Part shown: positions 1 through 5,310 of the stretch, piece by piece | How positions within the stretch are numbered: the stretch's first letter is position 1 | Layout: each line of letters starts with the position of its first letter | NCBI GenBank assembly: GCA_029862725.1 | Contig: JAOTWT010000120.1 | Location: forward strand, 1 to 7,991 | DNA from: Acidobacteriota bacterium | Lineage (GTDB): Bacteria; Acidobacteriota; Blastocatellia; Pyrinomonadales; Pyrinomonadaceae | Direction: 5' to 3' | DNA: 7,991 nucleotides | Translations under genes and position numbers: made by a program | The notes under the pieces: generated by a model | What the model saw: the letters and a program-made list of their open reading frames with translations, nothing else | What the model was told of the DNA's origin: nothing | The model's database searches: none

Positions 1-37
1 GCTTGTTTTTCTCTTTTTCTGATTGTTCAGGCTGCAT
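1..37 (-). CDS. Possible N-terminus of a leftward gene, cut by the window edge
   Basis: An ATG at 37-35 on the minus strand opens a frame that stays open to the edge of the window and reads MQPEQSEKEKNK. This is a hydrophilic, charged start typical of many bacterial proteins. An in-frame stop lies at 49-47, so this is the first possible ATG. There is no clear Shine-Dalgarno sequence; only GGG touches the ATG. The next gene on the right is also leftward, so the direction fits. Twelve codons are too few to identify a product, and the frame could be chance. Confidence 0.3.
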   Translation of the reverse strand, partial: MQPEQSEKEKNK

Positions 38-190
38 CCCGATAGTTTAGCGCGATTATCCTGTATTTTAAACGACGCAAGCCGTTTTCTCTCGTTTCAG
101 GCTCAATGCAGCACGACAAATCTTGAGGCAGCCCAAAAAGCTGAACTGACACCACAGGCAATGAAAGGGAAGTACAAGTAAACTCTAGGT
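38..190. other. Gap between the left-edge start and the DUF402 gene
   Basis: No gene can be supported here. A plus-strand frame without an ATG start is open from 23 to a TAA at 179-181. Its last part (about 98-181, ending in AMKGKYK) is protein-like but unrecognised, and the frame has no ribosome binding site. The stretch around 60-75 is AT-rich and could carry a promoter for a leftward gene at 37, with GATAAT-like bases on the minus strand, but no well-spaced -35 box was found. No hairpin with a T-run was seen. Confidence 0.35.
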
Positions 191-691
191 TTAGGAGTGT
201 TGATTATCACCGGTTACATCAAATGGAGGCTGGCGCGTTGCGATCATCATTTCTACCAGCAAGACCTCTCGGCGTACCCTTTCGACGATATCACGCCCGT
301 AGCCGTAGAGTTCTGAATTATGGTCGAACTCATCGCGGTCAAGGACTTCAAGAGAGCCGTCTTTATTGAACAAAATATCAATATCGAGATCGACGAAGTC
401 GAGGATGCCGTTGGAAAAGGCCGGCGGCATGTTGATATTGCAGTAGAAGTTTCGAAAAGCACCATCCGGTTCGTGAAATCGAAACACGTTAAACCAGCGC
501 GAAAGCCAGTAATACTCGTAAGATATTGTCCCGCGCAAGATTTTTCCAAGATTCGGGTGGGACACGTCGTCTTCAAAAACACCCCGGAACAGGAGTTCGT
601 CCCCGGTTGTTGACAACAATTCAGCCGTCCAGGATCTCTTGATCGATCCGTCGTACTTTCGGGAGTTGATTGTGATCGTTTTATTCGTCAA
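191..691 (-). CDS. DUF402 family protein (FomD/Ntdp-like nucleotide phosphohydrolase)
   Basis: This 166-residue protein has the features of the DUF402 family. These are KYDGSIKRSW near residues 12-21, WFNVFRF at 66-72, YCNINMPP at 83-90, the acidic pair DLDID at 101-105, and LDRDEF at 117-122 followed by a helical C-terminus. Characterised relatives are FomD, which hydrolyses a CMP-linked intermediate in fosfomycin synthesis, and the staphylococcal nucleoside tri/diphosphatase Ntdp. Both are metal-dependent, and the acidic residues at 101-122 are the expected ligands. The start is TTG (691-689). An in-frame stop lies two codons upstream and no in-frame ATG occurs before residue 88. The gene overlaps the 3' end of the hydrolase gene by 11 nt and lacks a clear Shine-Dalgarno site, so translation probably depends on coupling. 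The exact substrate cannot be read from sequence; the surroundings give no hint of fosfomycin synthesis. Confidence 0.8.
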   Translation of the reverse strand: MTNKTITINSRKYDGSIKRSWTAELLSTTGDELLFRGVFEDDVSHPNLGKILRGTISYEYYWLSRWFNVFRFHEPDGAFRNFYCNINMPPAFSNGILDFVDLDIDILFNKDGSLEVLDRDEFDHNSELYGYGRDIVERVRREVLLVEMMIATRQPPFDVTGDNQHS

Positions 692-1460
692 TTGTTACAC
701 GGTTCAAAAAGTCCAGAAATGCCTGATTGAAATCTGCCGGGTTCTCCAGATTTGAAAAGTGCCCGGCATTCTGCACCAGTCGAAACTCAGCGCCCTCGAC
801 CGCGTTTTGGATATCCGCGCCGGCGTCTTTCATCGGGTCATCCTCACCAAACATCAGCAATACGGGGATTCGGATACCGGGAAGAATATCTTCAGAACTA
901 CGGCGGTTTGCCATCGCCCGCTGAGCGGCAGATATCGCTTTCGGCCCGGCACGCTCGAATCCCGTGCGGATGATGAAAGGCAATTCAGGATTACCGGCGA
1001 TCGCCCTTGGGGAAAGGAGCGTCTCAACGAAACCATCGACAAAATCGGCGAACTGGTCGGTTCCGGCCATTTCGATCGTCGCCAGTCTATCGGCGCGTTT
1101 TCCTGGGCTGTCGGCTGCGGCGTTGGTGTCGCAAAGGATCGCGCCTGAAAACAAACCGGGCACGATTCTCAGAAGTTCGAATGCGACATAGCCGCCCATT
1201 GAAAGCCCGCAGACAAACGGTTTTTCCAGCACAAGCGCCCGGACTAACGCAGCGACTTCTTCGGCGGCCGCGGCGATGCTAACCATCGGACCCCTCGAAT
1301 TTCCGAATCCCGGCAGGTCAATCCTGACCGCCCTGTAACCGGCGGTAACACAAGCATCGACGGTGTTATCCCACATCGTGAGGTCAAGCGGGAAGGCGTG
1401 AAGAAACAACACTGGATGGCCCTTTCCGTCATCTTTGTAAAAGAGCCCTTTTCTATTCAT
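681..1460 (-). CDS. Alpha/beta hydrolase fold protein
   Basis: This is a 259-residue soluble alpha/beta hydrolase. It shows the oxyanion-side motif LFLHAFPLD (18-26), the RIDLPGFGNS segment (46-55), the nucleophile elbow CGLSMGG with Ser87, the acid loop GEDDP with Asp208 as the likely acid, and NAGHFSNLENP with His234. The triad is therefore complete. Length and motif order resemble enol-lactonase (PcaD) and pimeloyl-ester esterase (BioH) type enzymes, but neither neighbouring genes nor cap residues allow a substrate call. The frame is open up to 1559, but I place the start at ATG 1460, because the family-like sequence begins there and AAGG lies just upstream. The longer version would run 107 bases into the stress-protein gene. 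The ATG overlaps the stop of that gene (ATGAATAG, 8 nt), which suggests coupled translation. There is no signal peptide, so a cytoplasmic location is likely. Confidence 0.88.
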   Translation of the reverse strand: MNRKGLFYKDDGKGHPVLFLHAFPLDLTMWDNTVDACVTAGYRAVRIDLPGFGNSRGPMVSIAAAAEEVAALVRALVLEKPFVCGLSMGGYVAFELLRIVPGLFSGAILCDTNAAADSPGKRADRLATIEMAGTDQFADFVDGFVETLLSPRAIAGNPELPFIIRTGFERAGPKAISAAQRAMANRRSSEDILPGIRIPVLLMFGEDDPMKDAGADIQNAVEGAEFRLVQNAGHFSNLENPADFNQAFLDFLNRVTIDE

Positions 1461-1911
1461 CAACCTTGGTGCGGACCACGAGAACGGAGCAGGGGGCATG
1501 ATGAATGACGGAATCCGATACGGATCCAAGCAAAAGGCGCTCCCAACGGTTATAGCCATGGGATCCGACGACTATCAGATCAGCTCCCATTTTTTCCGCT
1601 TCTTCAACGATCTGACTTTCCGGTGAACCGACGACCGTATTGGATGTAACCTGCGTCCCAGCCTCTCCGATTAGTGCGGAAATGCGCGAAATAGTCTCTG
1701 CGATGGATTTTTTTGCCTCTTTTCGTGCCGCTTCCTCGATCTCGACGGTGTTCGTAATCATCCCGGAGTAAATGTCATGGGCTAGCGGGAGCGCCATATC
1801 AATCACTGTCAATACGCGAATCTCGCTCACGCGTGTCAAATCCAGTTTGCTTAGGATATGTACGGCTCCTTCACTCGCCTCTGTCCCATCTGTCGCCAAT
1901 ATCAGTTTCAT
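1453..1911 (-). CDS. Universal stress protein, ATP-binding type
   Basis: This is a single-domain, 152-residue UspA-family protein. The N-terminal strand and loop MKLILATDGTEASEGA carries the conserved Asp8. The C-terminal part has the full nucleotide motif G-2X-G-9X-G-S (Gly116, Gly119, Gly129, Ser130), followed by the last strand CSVLVVR. The complete motif places it with ATP-binding family members (MJ0577 type) rather than the non-binding UspA type. Such proteins are cytoplasmic dimers induced in stress or growth arrest, and their exact roles are mostly unknown. The ATG at 1911 has a strong GGAGG site 7 nt upstream. It is the first gene of a leftward set with the hydrolase and the DUF402 protein. 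The 126-bp gap to the upstream regulator leaves room for its own promoter. Confidence 0.95.
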   Translation of the reverse strand: MKLILATDGTEASEGAVHILSKLDLTRVSEIRVLTVIDMALPLAHDIYSGMITNTVEIEEAARKEAKKSIAETISRISALIGEAGTQVTSNTVVGSPESQIVEEAEKMGADLIVVGSHGYNRWERLLLGSVSDSVIHHAPCSVLVVRTKVDE

Positions 1912-1918
1912 TTTCTAA

Positions 1919-1923
1919 CCTCC
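1919..1923 (-). promoter_or_regulatory. Shine-Dalgarno site of the universal stress protein gene
   Basis: The minus strand reads GGAGG followed by a 7-nt spacer and ATG. It is the clearest ribosome binding site in the left half of the window, and it fixes the start of the stress-protein gene. The downstream hydrolase and DUF402 genes have weak or no such site. Confidence 0.85.
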
Positions 1924-2037
1924 GCCATGCGGTCAGGGATAACCCGTTTAGTATTACTCGATAAACACAAGACCGCTGCCAAGTTTAAACCACGCATCCA
2001 AATCTGCAAAAATGCGCCGTTTACGAAGCATGCGATT

Positions 2038-2475
2038 TCAGGCCGACGAGTCGGCATCGTCCTTAAAGTTCTCCGAGAGCCTCGCAAGTAACAAACCGGT
2101 CATTATGATTTCCGGTTCGCTCATACCCTTTGAAGCGATCAAACCGATCTCACGGTTGCATTCTTTCACAATCGGCGCCTTCGTACGGCCGGCCTTGGTC
2201 AGGGACACAATATTGAGTCTCTTATCGCTTCCGGAAGCGGAAAGCCTCACCAGTTTTGAATCGCACAGGTTGTCCACCAGTTTCTTGGTTGTCGGGCCTG
2301 AAACATCCAGCAGTCTCCCGATATCGGCCTGCGAGAGGTCGCCGTACTCGAGCAGCGCCGAAATCACACGGGCCTGTCCTGAATGAAGACCGTTTGCCTC
2401 GAAAATACGGGTCCTGGCCTTTCTCATGCCGAGGGCAACCTCCTCGAGTTTGCTTACAAGATCGTCGCGGTACAT
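2038..2475 (-). CDS. MarR-family transcriptional regulator
   Basis: This is a 145-residue winged-helix protein. A dimerisation helix (about 1-25) is followed by the helix-turn-helix LSQADIGRLLDVSGPTTKKL (47-66). The wing ends in SDKRLNIVSLTKAG (83-96), the usual MarR 'DKR...LT..G' signature, and C-terminal helices complete the dimer interface. Cys71 aligns with Cys80 of E. coli MarR when RL and DKR are used as anchors; the wing has one extra residue. A second cysteine is Cys106. ATG at 2475 is the only plausible start because an in-frame stop lies at 2493-2491; no Shine-Dalgarno site is visible. The gene is divergent from pirin, and a palindrome lies 7 bases upstream of its ATG, so autoregulation and control of pirin are likely. 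The ligand is unknown. Confidence 0.92.
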   Translation of the reverse strand: MYRDDLVSKLEEVALGMRKARTRIFEANGLHSGQARVISALLEYGDLSQADIGRLLDVSGPTTKKLVDNLCDSKLVRLSASGSDKRLNIVSLTKAGRTKAPIVKECNREIGLIASKGMSEPEIIMTGLLLARLSENFKDDADSSA

Positions 2476-2501
2476 AATTTCATTAGCATGCTAACGGAAT
2501 T
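2476..2501. promoter_or_regulatory. Candidate MarR operator (palindrome)
   Basis: A perfect 12-bp palindrome TTAGCATGCTAA (2483-2494) is flanked symmetrically by AATT on both sides (2476-2479 and 2498-2501). This gives a 26-bp imperfect dyad centred at 2488/2489. It sits in the 70-bp gap between the divergent regulator and pirin genes. AT-rich dyads of this length next to the regulator's own gene are typical MarR-family operators. A related half-site GCTAA recurs at 2513-2517 inside TTGGCTAATCAA (2510-2521). A CATAAT sequence on the minus strand (2499-2504) could be the regulator's -10 box and would overlap the dyad. No convincing -35 box was found for either direction. Confidence 0.7.
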
Positions 2502-2545
2502 ATGCTGAGTTGGCTAATCAAGTTTTCAGGACTTAAGATTAAGTA

Positions 2546-3421
2546 ATGCACAATACGTTTAAGAATAGGAAAATTAAGCGCTTAGTAAATCCTGTAACGA
2601 CTCGTGACGGAGGCGGGGTTGTATTGCGCAGGTCCATCGGAACGCGCACCCTGAGCGATCTGGATCCGTTTCTTCTTTTTGACCACTTTGGATCGGATGA
2701 TCCCGAGGAATATATCGCCGGGTTTCCAATGCATCCTCACAGGGGCATCGAAACGGTGACCTATATGCTTGAAGGTAGAATCAGGCACCGGGACTCGGTG
2801 GGCAATTCGGGAATTATAGACGCGGGCGGAGTTCAATGGATGACCGCCGGAAGTGGGATCATGCACGAGGAGATGCCCGAAATGAAGTCGGGTCGCCTTG
2901 AGGGCTTTCAGTTATGGGTCAATCTAAAATCGTATGAAAAGCTGACCCGGCCTTCATATAGAGAGTTTGACGCGGATGAGGTGCCATCAGCGGTAGATGC
3001 GGCGGGAAATCGAGTGAAGGTCATTGCCGGTTCGTATGGGGGAATCGACGGCGCCGTCAAGGGGATCAGCGCTAATCCGATTTACCTGGACGTCAGTATT
3101 AGGGGGAACTCGACATTTGAATTTTCGGTTGCTGCGGATTCAAACGTTTTCGCGTATGTCTATCGCGGAACGCTCGAACGTCCTTCGGAATGCCCGGACG
3201 CTGAGGGCTCTTTTGAGGAGCCGCCGTACCTGCTTGTATTTGATGGCGAGGGCGAAAAGATCGAGTTGCAGGCTGGCAAAAATGGCACTTCTTTGATCAT
3301 CGCCGGCGGATCTAAAATTAACGAACCGATCGTCAGATACGGTCCGTTTGTGATGAACACCGAAGACGAGATCGAAAAGGCACTGGAAGATCTACGCAGT
3401 GGCACTTTTGTGTCAGATTGA
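2546..3421 (+). CDS. Pirin family protein (bicupin, metal-binding)
   Basis: This is a full-length, 291-residue pirin. The N-terminal cupin contains the signature around FPMHPHRGIETVTYMLEG (60-77), then GGVQWMTAGSGIMHEEMP (94-111). The four expected iron ligands are present: His63, His65, His107 and Glu109. The C-terminal cupin half spans about 165-280. Pirins are cytoplasmic metal proteins; E. coli YhhW has quercetin 2,3-dioxygenase activity, human pirin acts as a redox-sensitive transcription cofactor, and many bacterial ones are induced by oxidative or toxic stress. The start is ATG 2546, with only a weak AAG before it. The gene is divergent from a MarR regulator and shares its short control region, so repression by that protein is the simplest model. 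A small unknown gene follows after 36 bp and may be co-transcribed. Confidence 0.94.
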   Translation: MHNTFKNRKIKRLVNPVTTRDGGGVVLRRSIGTRTLSDLDPFLLFDHFGSDDPEEYIAGFPMHPHRGIETVTYMLEGRIRHRDSVGNSGIIDAGGVQWMTAGSGIMHEEMPEMKSGRLEGFQLWVNLKSYEKLTRPSYREFDADEVPSAVDAAGNRVKVIAGSYGGIDGAVKGISANPIYLDVSIRGNSTFEFSVAADSNVFAYVYRGTLERPSECPDAEGSFEEPPYLLVFDGEGEKIELQAGKNGTSLIIAGGSKINEPIVRYGPFVMNTEDEIEKALEDLRSGTFVSD

Positions 3422-3442
3422 GGAATTCTTGATCTGCATTAT

Positions 3443-3447
3443 GGGAG
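3443..3447 (+). promoter_or_regulatory. Shine-Dalgarno site supporting a TTG start
   Basis: GGGAG lies 10 nt before the TTG at 3458. The nearby ATG at 3441 is in another frame, so this site supports the TTG as the real start of the small gene after pirin. The spacing is slightly long. Confidence 0.5.
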
Positions 3448-3457
3448 ACGATACATT

Positions 3458-3847
3458 TTGGACGATTTTGAAGGAAGAATTAATGAGCTAAAACAGGCCC
3501 GCGACAAGATGCTTGGGTTTCACAAACTGCTTATCGACCTCGAAAGATCGGAGATCGAGCGGGCATCCGGAAGCATCACCGCGGGGCAGTTCCTGAATTT
3601 GTTAATGAACGACGACAGATTCGAATGGCTTCGAACGATCTCGAAGCTCGTCGTGAGGATTGACGAGGCTTTCGAACTTAACGATGGGTTTCCGCCCGAA
3701 CTGCTTGATAAACTGTGGTATGAGTTCTCCGGCATGTTTGACGATTCCGAAGCAAACAGCGAATTCAAGCTACTGGTTCGGGAGCGAATGGCCGTCATGC
3801 CGGAAGCGGACGCGATCAGACGTGAGATCCGCCTTATGATCAAATAG
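3458..3847 (+). CDS. Uncharacterised small protein downstream of pirin
   Basis: This gene encodes 129 residues, acidic and probably all-helical, with no signal peptide or membrane segment. I do not recognise a named domain. Visible features are an N-terminal amphipathic stretch, the segment FHKLLIDLERSEIERASG (21-38), the pair DRFEWLRTISKLVVRIDEAF (53-72), and a charged C-terminal helix. The pattern 'LH/FHK-LID-ER ... F-WLR-(I/L)S-L-V-IDE' recalls a conserved hypothetical family common in several phyla, but this is from memory and no function is known to me. The start is TTG (3458-3460), with GGGAG 10 nt upstream. No in-frame ATG lies between the pirin stop and this codon, and the next in-frame ATG is codon 18 (3509). 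It follows pirin by 36 bp on the same strand, so a shared transcript is likely. Its 3' end faces the transaldolase gene. Confidence 0.75.
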   Translation: MDDFEGRINELKQARDKMLGFHKLLIDLERSEIERASGSITAGQFLNLLMNDDRFEWLRTISKLVVRIDEAFELNDGFPPELLDKLWYEFSGMFDDSEANSEFKLLVRERMAVMPEADAIRREIRLMIK

Positions 3848-3849
3848 GA

Positions 3850-3877
3850 CCGGGCGTTCTCCAGACGGGGCGCCCGG
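3850..3877. terminator. GC-rich hairpin between convergent genes
   Basis: CCGGGCG (3850-3856) pairs with CGCCCGG (3871-3877), and inner G-U and C-G pairs can lengthen the stem. It starts 3 bases after the stop of the unknown small gene and lies before the end of the transaldolase gene. It could stop transcription from the left cluster, but there is no T-run after the stem, so intrinsic termination is uncertain. Confidence 0.45.
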
Positions 3878-3896
3878 CCGGATTTAGCTCCGGCCG
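3875..3896. terminator. GC-rich hairpin over the transaldolase stop codon
   Basis: CGGCCGGA (3875-3882) and TCCGGCCG (3889-3896) form a perfect 8-bp stem with a 6-nt loop. The loop contains most of the transaldolase stop codon. It overlaps the neighbouring hairpin, so only one of the two can form at a time. No T-run follows in either direction. A role in ending transcription of the leftward operon or protecting its 3' end is possible. Confidence 0.4.
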
Positions 3897-4534
3897 CTGT
3901 TCTTCCAGTCAGCAAGGAAAGCGTCGAGGCCCTTGTCGGTCAAGGGGTGCTTGACGATCTTCTGAAACACTCCAAACGGCACCGTCGCGACATCGGCGCC
4001 AGCGAGCGCCGATTCAACAATATGCATTGGGTGGCGTACGCTTGCCACAAGCACCTCGGTTTCGAATCCATAGTTATCGTAGATCAGGACTATGTCACGA
4101 ATGAGTTGCATTCCGTCCTGTGACACGTCGTCGAGCCTGCCGACAAATGGCGATATGTAGGCCGCTCCCGCCTTTGCCGCGAGAAGCGCTTGTGTGGACG
4201 AGAAACAGAGGGTTACATTTACTTTCGTGCCCTCCCCCGCAAAAATCCTGGTCGCCTTGAGACCGTCCCAGGTCAAGGGGCACTTGATGACCACGTTCGG
4301 TGCTATTTTGGCAAGCTCACGACCCTCGCGCAGCATGCCTTCGGTATCGACCGCCGTGACCTCTGCGGAAACGTCGCCGTCGATGATCTCGCAGATTTCG
4401 GCTATTCTTTCCTTAAAATCAATATCGCCTTCTTTCGCTACGAGTGAAGGATTCGTGGTGACGCCATCGACGAGCCCCAGCTCGGCGGCTTCCTTGATTT
4501 CGCCAAGGTTGGCGGTATCGACAAAAAATTTCAT
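3884..4534 (-). CDS. tal: Transaldolase, small TalC/FSA-type
   Basis: This 216-residue class I aldolase has the usual length of the small transaldolase family. It carries [10 protein letters not shown] (4-13, Asp6), [13 protein letters not shown] (24-36), the Schiff-base lysine in [11 protein letters not shown] (Lys84), and [13 protein letters not shown] (124-136). Transaldolase moves a dihydroxyacetone unit between sugar phosphates in the non-oxidative pentose phosphate pathway. Phe130 occupies the position that is Tyr131 in E. coli fructose-6-phosphate aldolase FsaA and Phe178 in TalB, which favours transaldolase over FSA activity. The start ATG overlaps the stop of the FAH gene (ATGA). Its GAGGAG ribosome site is made from the last codons of that gene, so coupled translation is likely. 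It is the last gene of the leftward cluster. Confidence 0.93.
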   Translation of the reverse strand: MKFFVDTANLGEIKEAAELGLVDGVTTNPSLVAKEGDIDFKERIAEICEIIDGDVSAEVTAVDTEGMLREGRELAKIAPNVVIKCPLTWDGLKATRIFAGEGTKVNVTLCFSSTQALLAAKAGAAYISPFVGRLDDVSQDGMQLIRDIVLIYDNYGFETEVLVASVRHPMHIVESALAGADVATVPFGVFQKIVKHPLTDKGLDAFLADWKNSGRS

Positions 4535-5310
4535 AATCTCCTCGGATTTTCGATTACAGGGTTTTCAAGCGTTCCAATGCCTTCGATTTCAACTTCGCAA
4601 ATGTCGCCGGGATTGAGCTTTGAAACTCCTGAGGGTGTGCCGGTCGCAATTAAATCTCCCGGCCAAAGTGTCATTTGACTTGAAATGTACCGCAACAAAA
4701 AGGGAATATCAAATATCATCTGTGAAGTTGAACCTTTCTGCCTTATTTCTCCATTAACCCTTACCACTAACGAAAGCTCGGCCGTATCAAGCTCGGTTTC
4801 GATCAAAGGCCCGACCGGGCAAAATGTGTCGTATGATTTGGCCCTCGTAAACTGGACATCCTTTTGCTGCAGGTCGCGCGCGGTAACGTCGTTGAGGCAT
4901 GTGTATCCAAAAACGTATTTATTCGGATCCTCGCTTTCATCCACATTCTTGGCCTCGCGTCCGATAACGACCGCAAGCTCGCCTTCATGCTCTACCTGTG
5001 AGGATTGAAGAGGGAGTATTATCGGAGCCCGGTTCCCAATAATCGAAGACGGCGCCTTTAAGAACAACAATGGTTCGGCTGGGATCTCGTTGCCGAGTTC
5101 CCGTGCATGTGCGGCATAATTCCTTCCAACGCAGACGATCTTTGAAGGGGCGGCACAGGGGAGCACTGCGGCTTCGAAGTTCGCGGCGTGAAAGCCGACA
5201 GCCGACATTCTTCCGTCCGCATCGATTCCAATATCGGCTATCTCGACCGTGCCGTCTTGTTCCCTGTAATAGAAGGGCTTTCCGTCAGCTATCCCTCGAA
5301 ACAGTTTCAT
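4531..5310 (-). CDS. Fumarylacetoacetate hydrolase (FAH) family protein
   Basis: This is a 259-residue FAH-fold enzyme with a short N-terminal domain (1-50). The catalytic domain starts at [17 protein letters not shown] (57-73). The metal ligands appear in [12 protein letters not shown] (Glu109, Glu111) and LNDVTARD (Asp141). Other family marks are [11 protein letters not shown] (158-168), VNGEIRQ (185-191) and the closing IATGTPSGV (221-229). Family members cleave or decarboxylate acylpyruvates, oxaloacetate or ring-cleavage products such as 5-oxopent-3-ene-1,2,5-tricarboxylate. Sequence alone does not choose between these, and the neighbours are not an aromatic catabolic set. The start overlaps the stop of the lipoprotein gene by 4 nt (ATGA), and the stop overlaps the transaldolase start in the same way. 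A cytoplasmic location is expected. Confidence 0.93.
   Translation of the reverse strand: MKLFRGIADGKPFYYREQDGTVEIADIGIDADGRMSAVGFHAANFEAAVLPCAAPSKIVCVGRNYAAHARELGNEIPAEPLLFLKAPSSIIGNRAPIILPLQSSQVEHEGELAVVIGREAKNVDESEDPNKYVFGYTCLNDVTARDLQQKDVQFTRAKSYDTFCPVGPLIETELDTAELSLVVRVNGEIRQKGSTSQMIFDIPFLLRYISSQMTLWPGDLIATGTPSGVSKLNPGDICEVEIEGIGTLENPVIENPRRL
4538..4543 (-). promoter_or_regulatory. Shine-Dalgarno site of the transaldolase gene inside the FAH gene
   Basis: The last codons of the FAH gene (CCG AGG AGA TTA TGA) contain GAGGAG. It lies 3 nt before the overlapping ATG if measured from its last base, or 5 nt from GAGG. The site and the ATGA overlap suggest that ribosomes finishing the FAH gene restart on the transaldolase gene. 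Confidence 0.65.

Noticed and set aside
320..613. Plus-strand frame of 97 codons
   Set aside because: It is the complement of the DUF402 gene, whose protein has recognisable motifs; the plus-strand translation resembles nothing.
759..1148. Plus-strand frame of 129 codons opposite the hydrolase
   Set aside because: It is rich in Arg, Ser and Gly, lacks a ribosome site and lies fully opposite a gene with a complete catalytic triad.
1461..1559. N-terminal extension of the alpha/beta hydrolase by 33 residues
   Set aside because: The extension runs antiphase inside the well-supported universal stress protein gene, has no family-like sequence, and a good ATG with family-like N-terminus exists at 1460.
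1929..1976. Nested inverted repeats upstream of the stress-protein gene (GCGGTC/GACCGC and GTTTA/TAAAC)
   Set aside because: The stems are 5-6 bp with long loops, without a T-run or a known leader motif, so they are not distinguishable from chance.
2481..2489. Alternative ATG codons for the MarR gene inside the palindrome
   Set aside because: Both ATGs on the minus strand (2489 and 2483) are out of frame with the regulator, and the in-frame path meets a stop at 2493-2491.
3441..3460. ATG at 3441 as start of the small gene after pirin
   Set aside because: It is in a different frame from the 129-codon gene.
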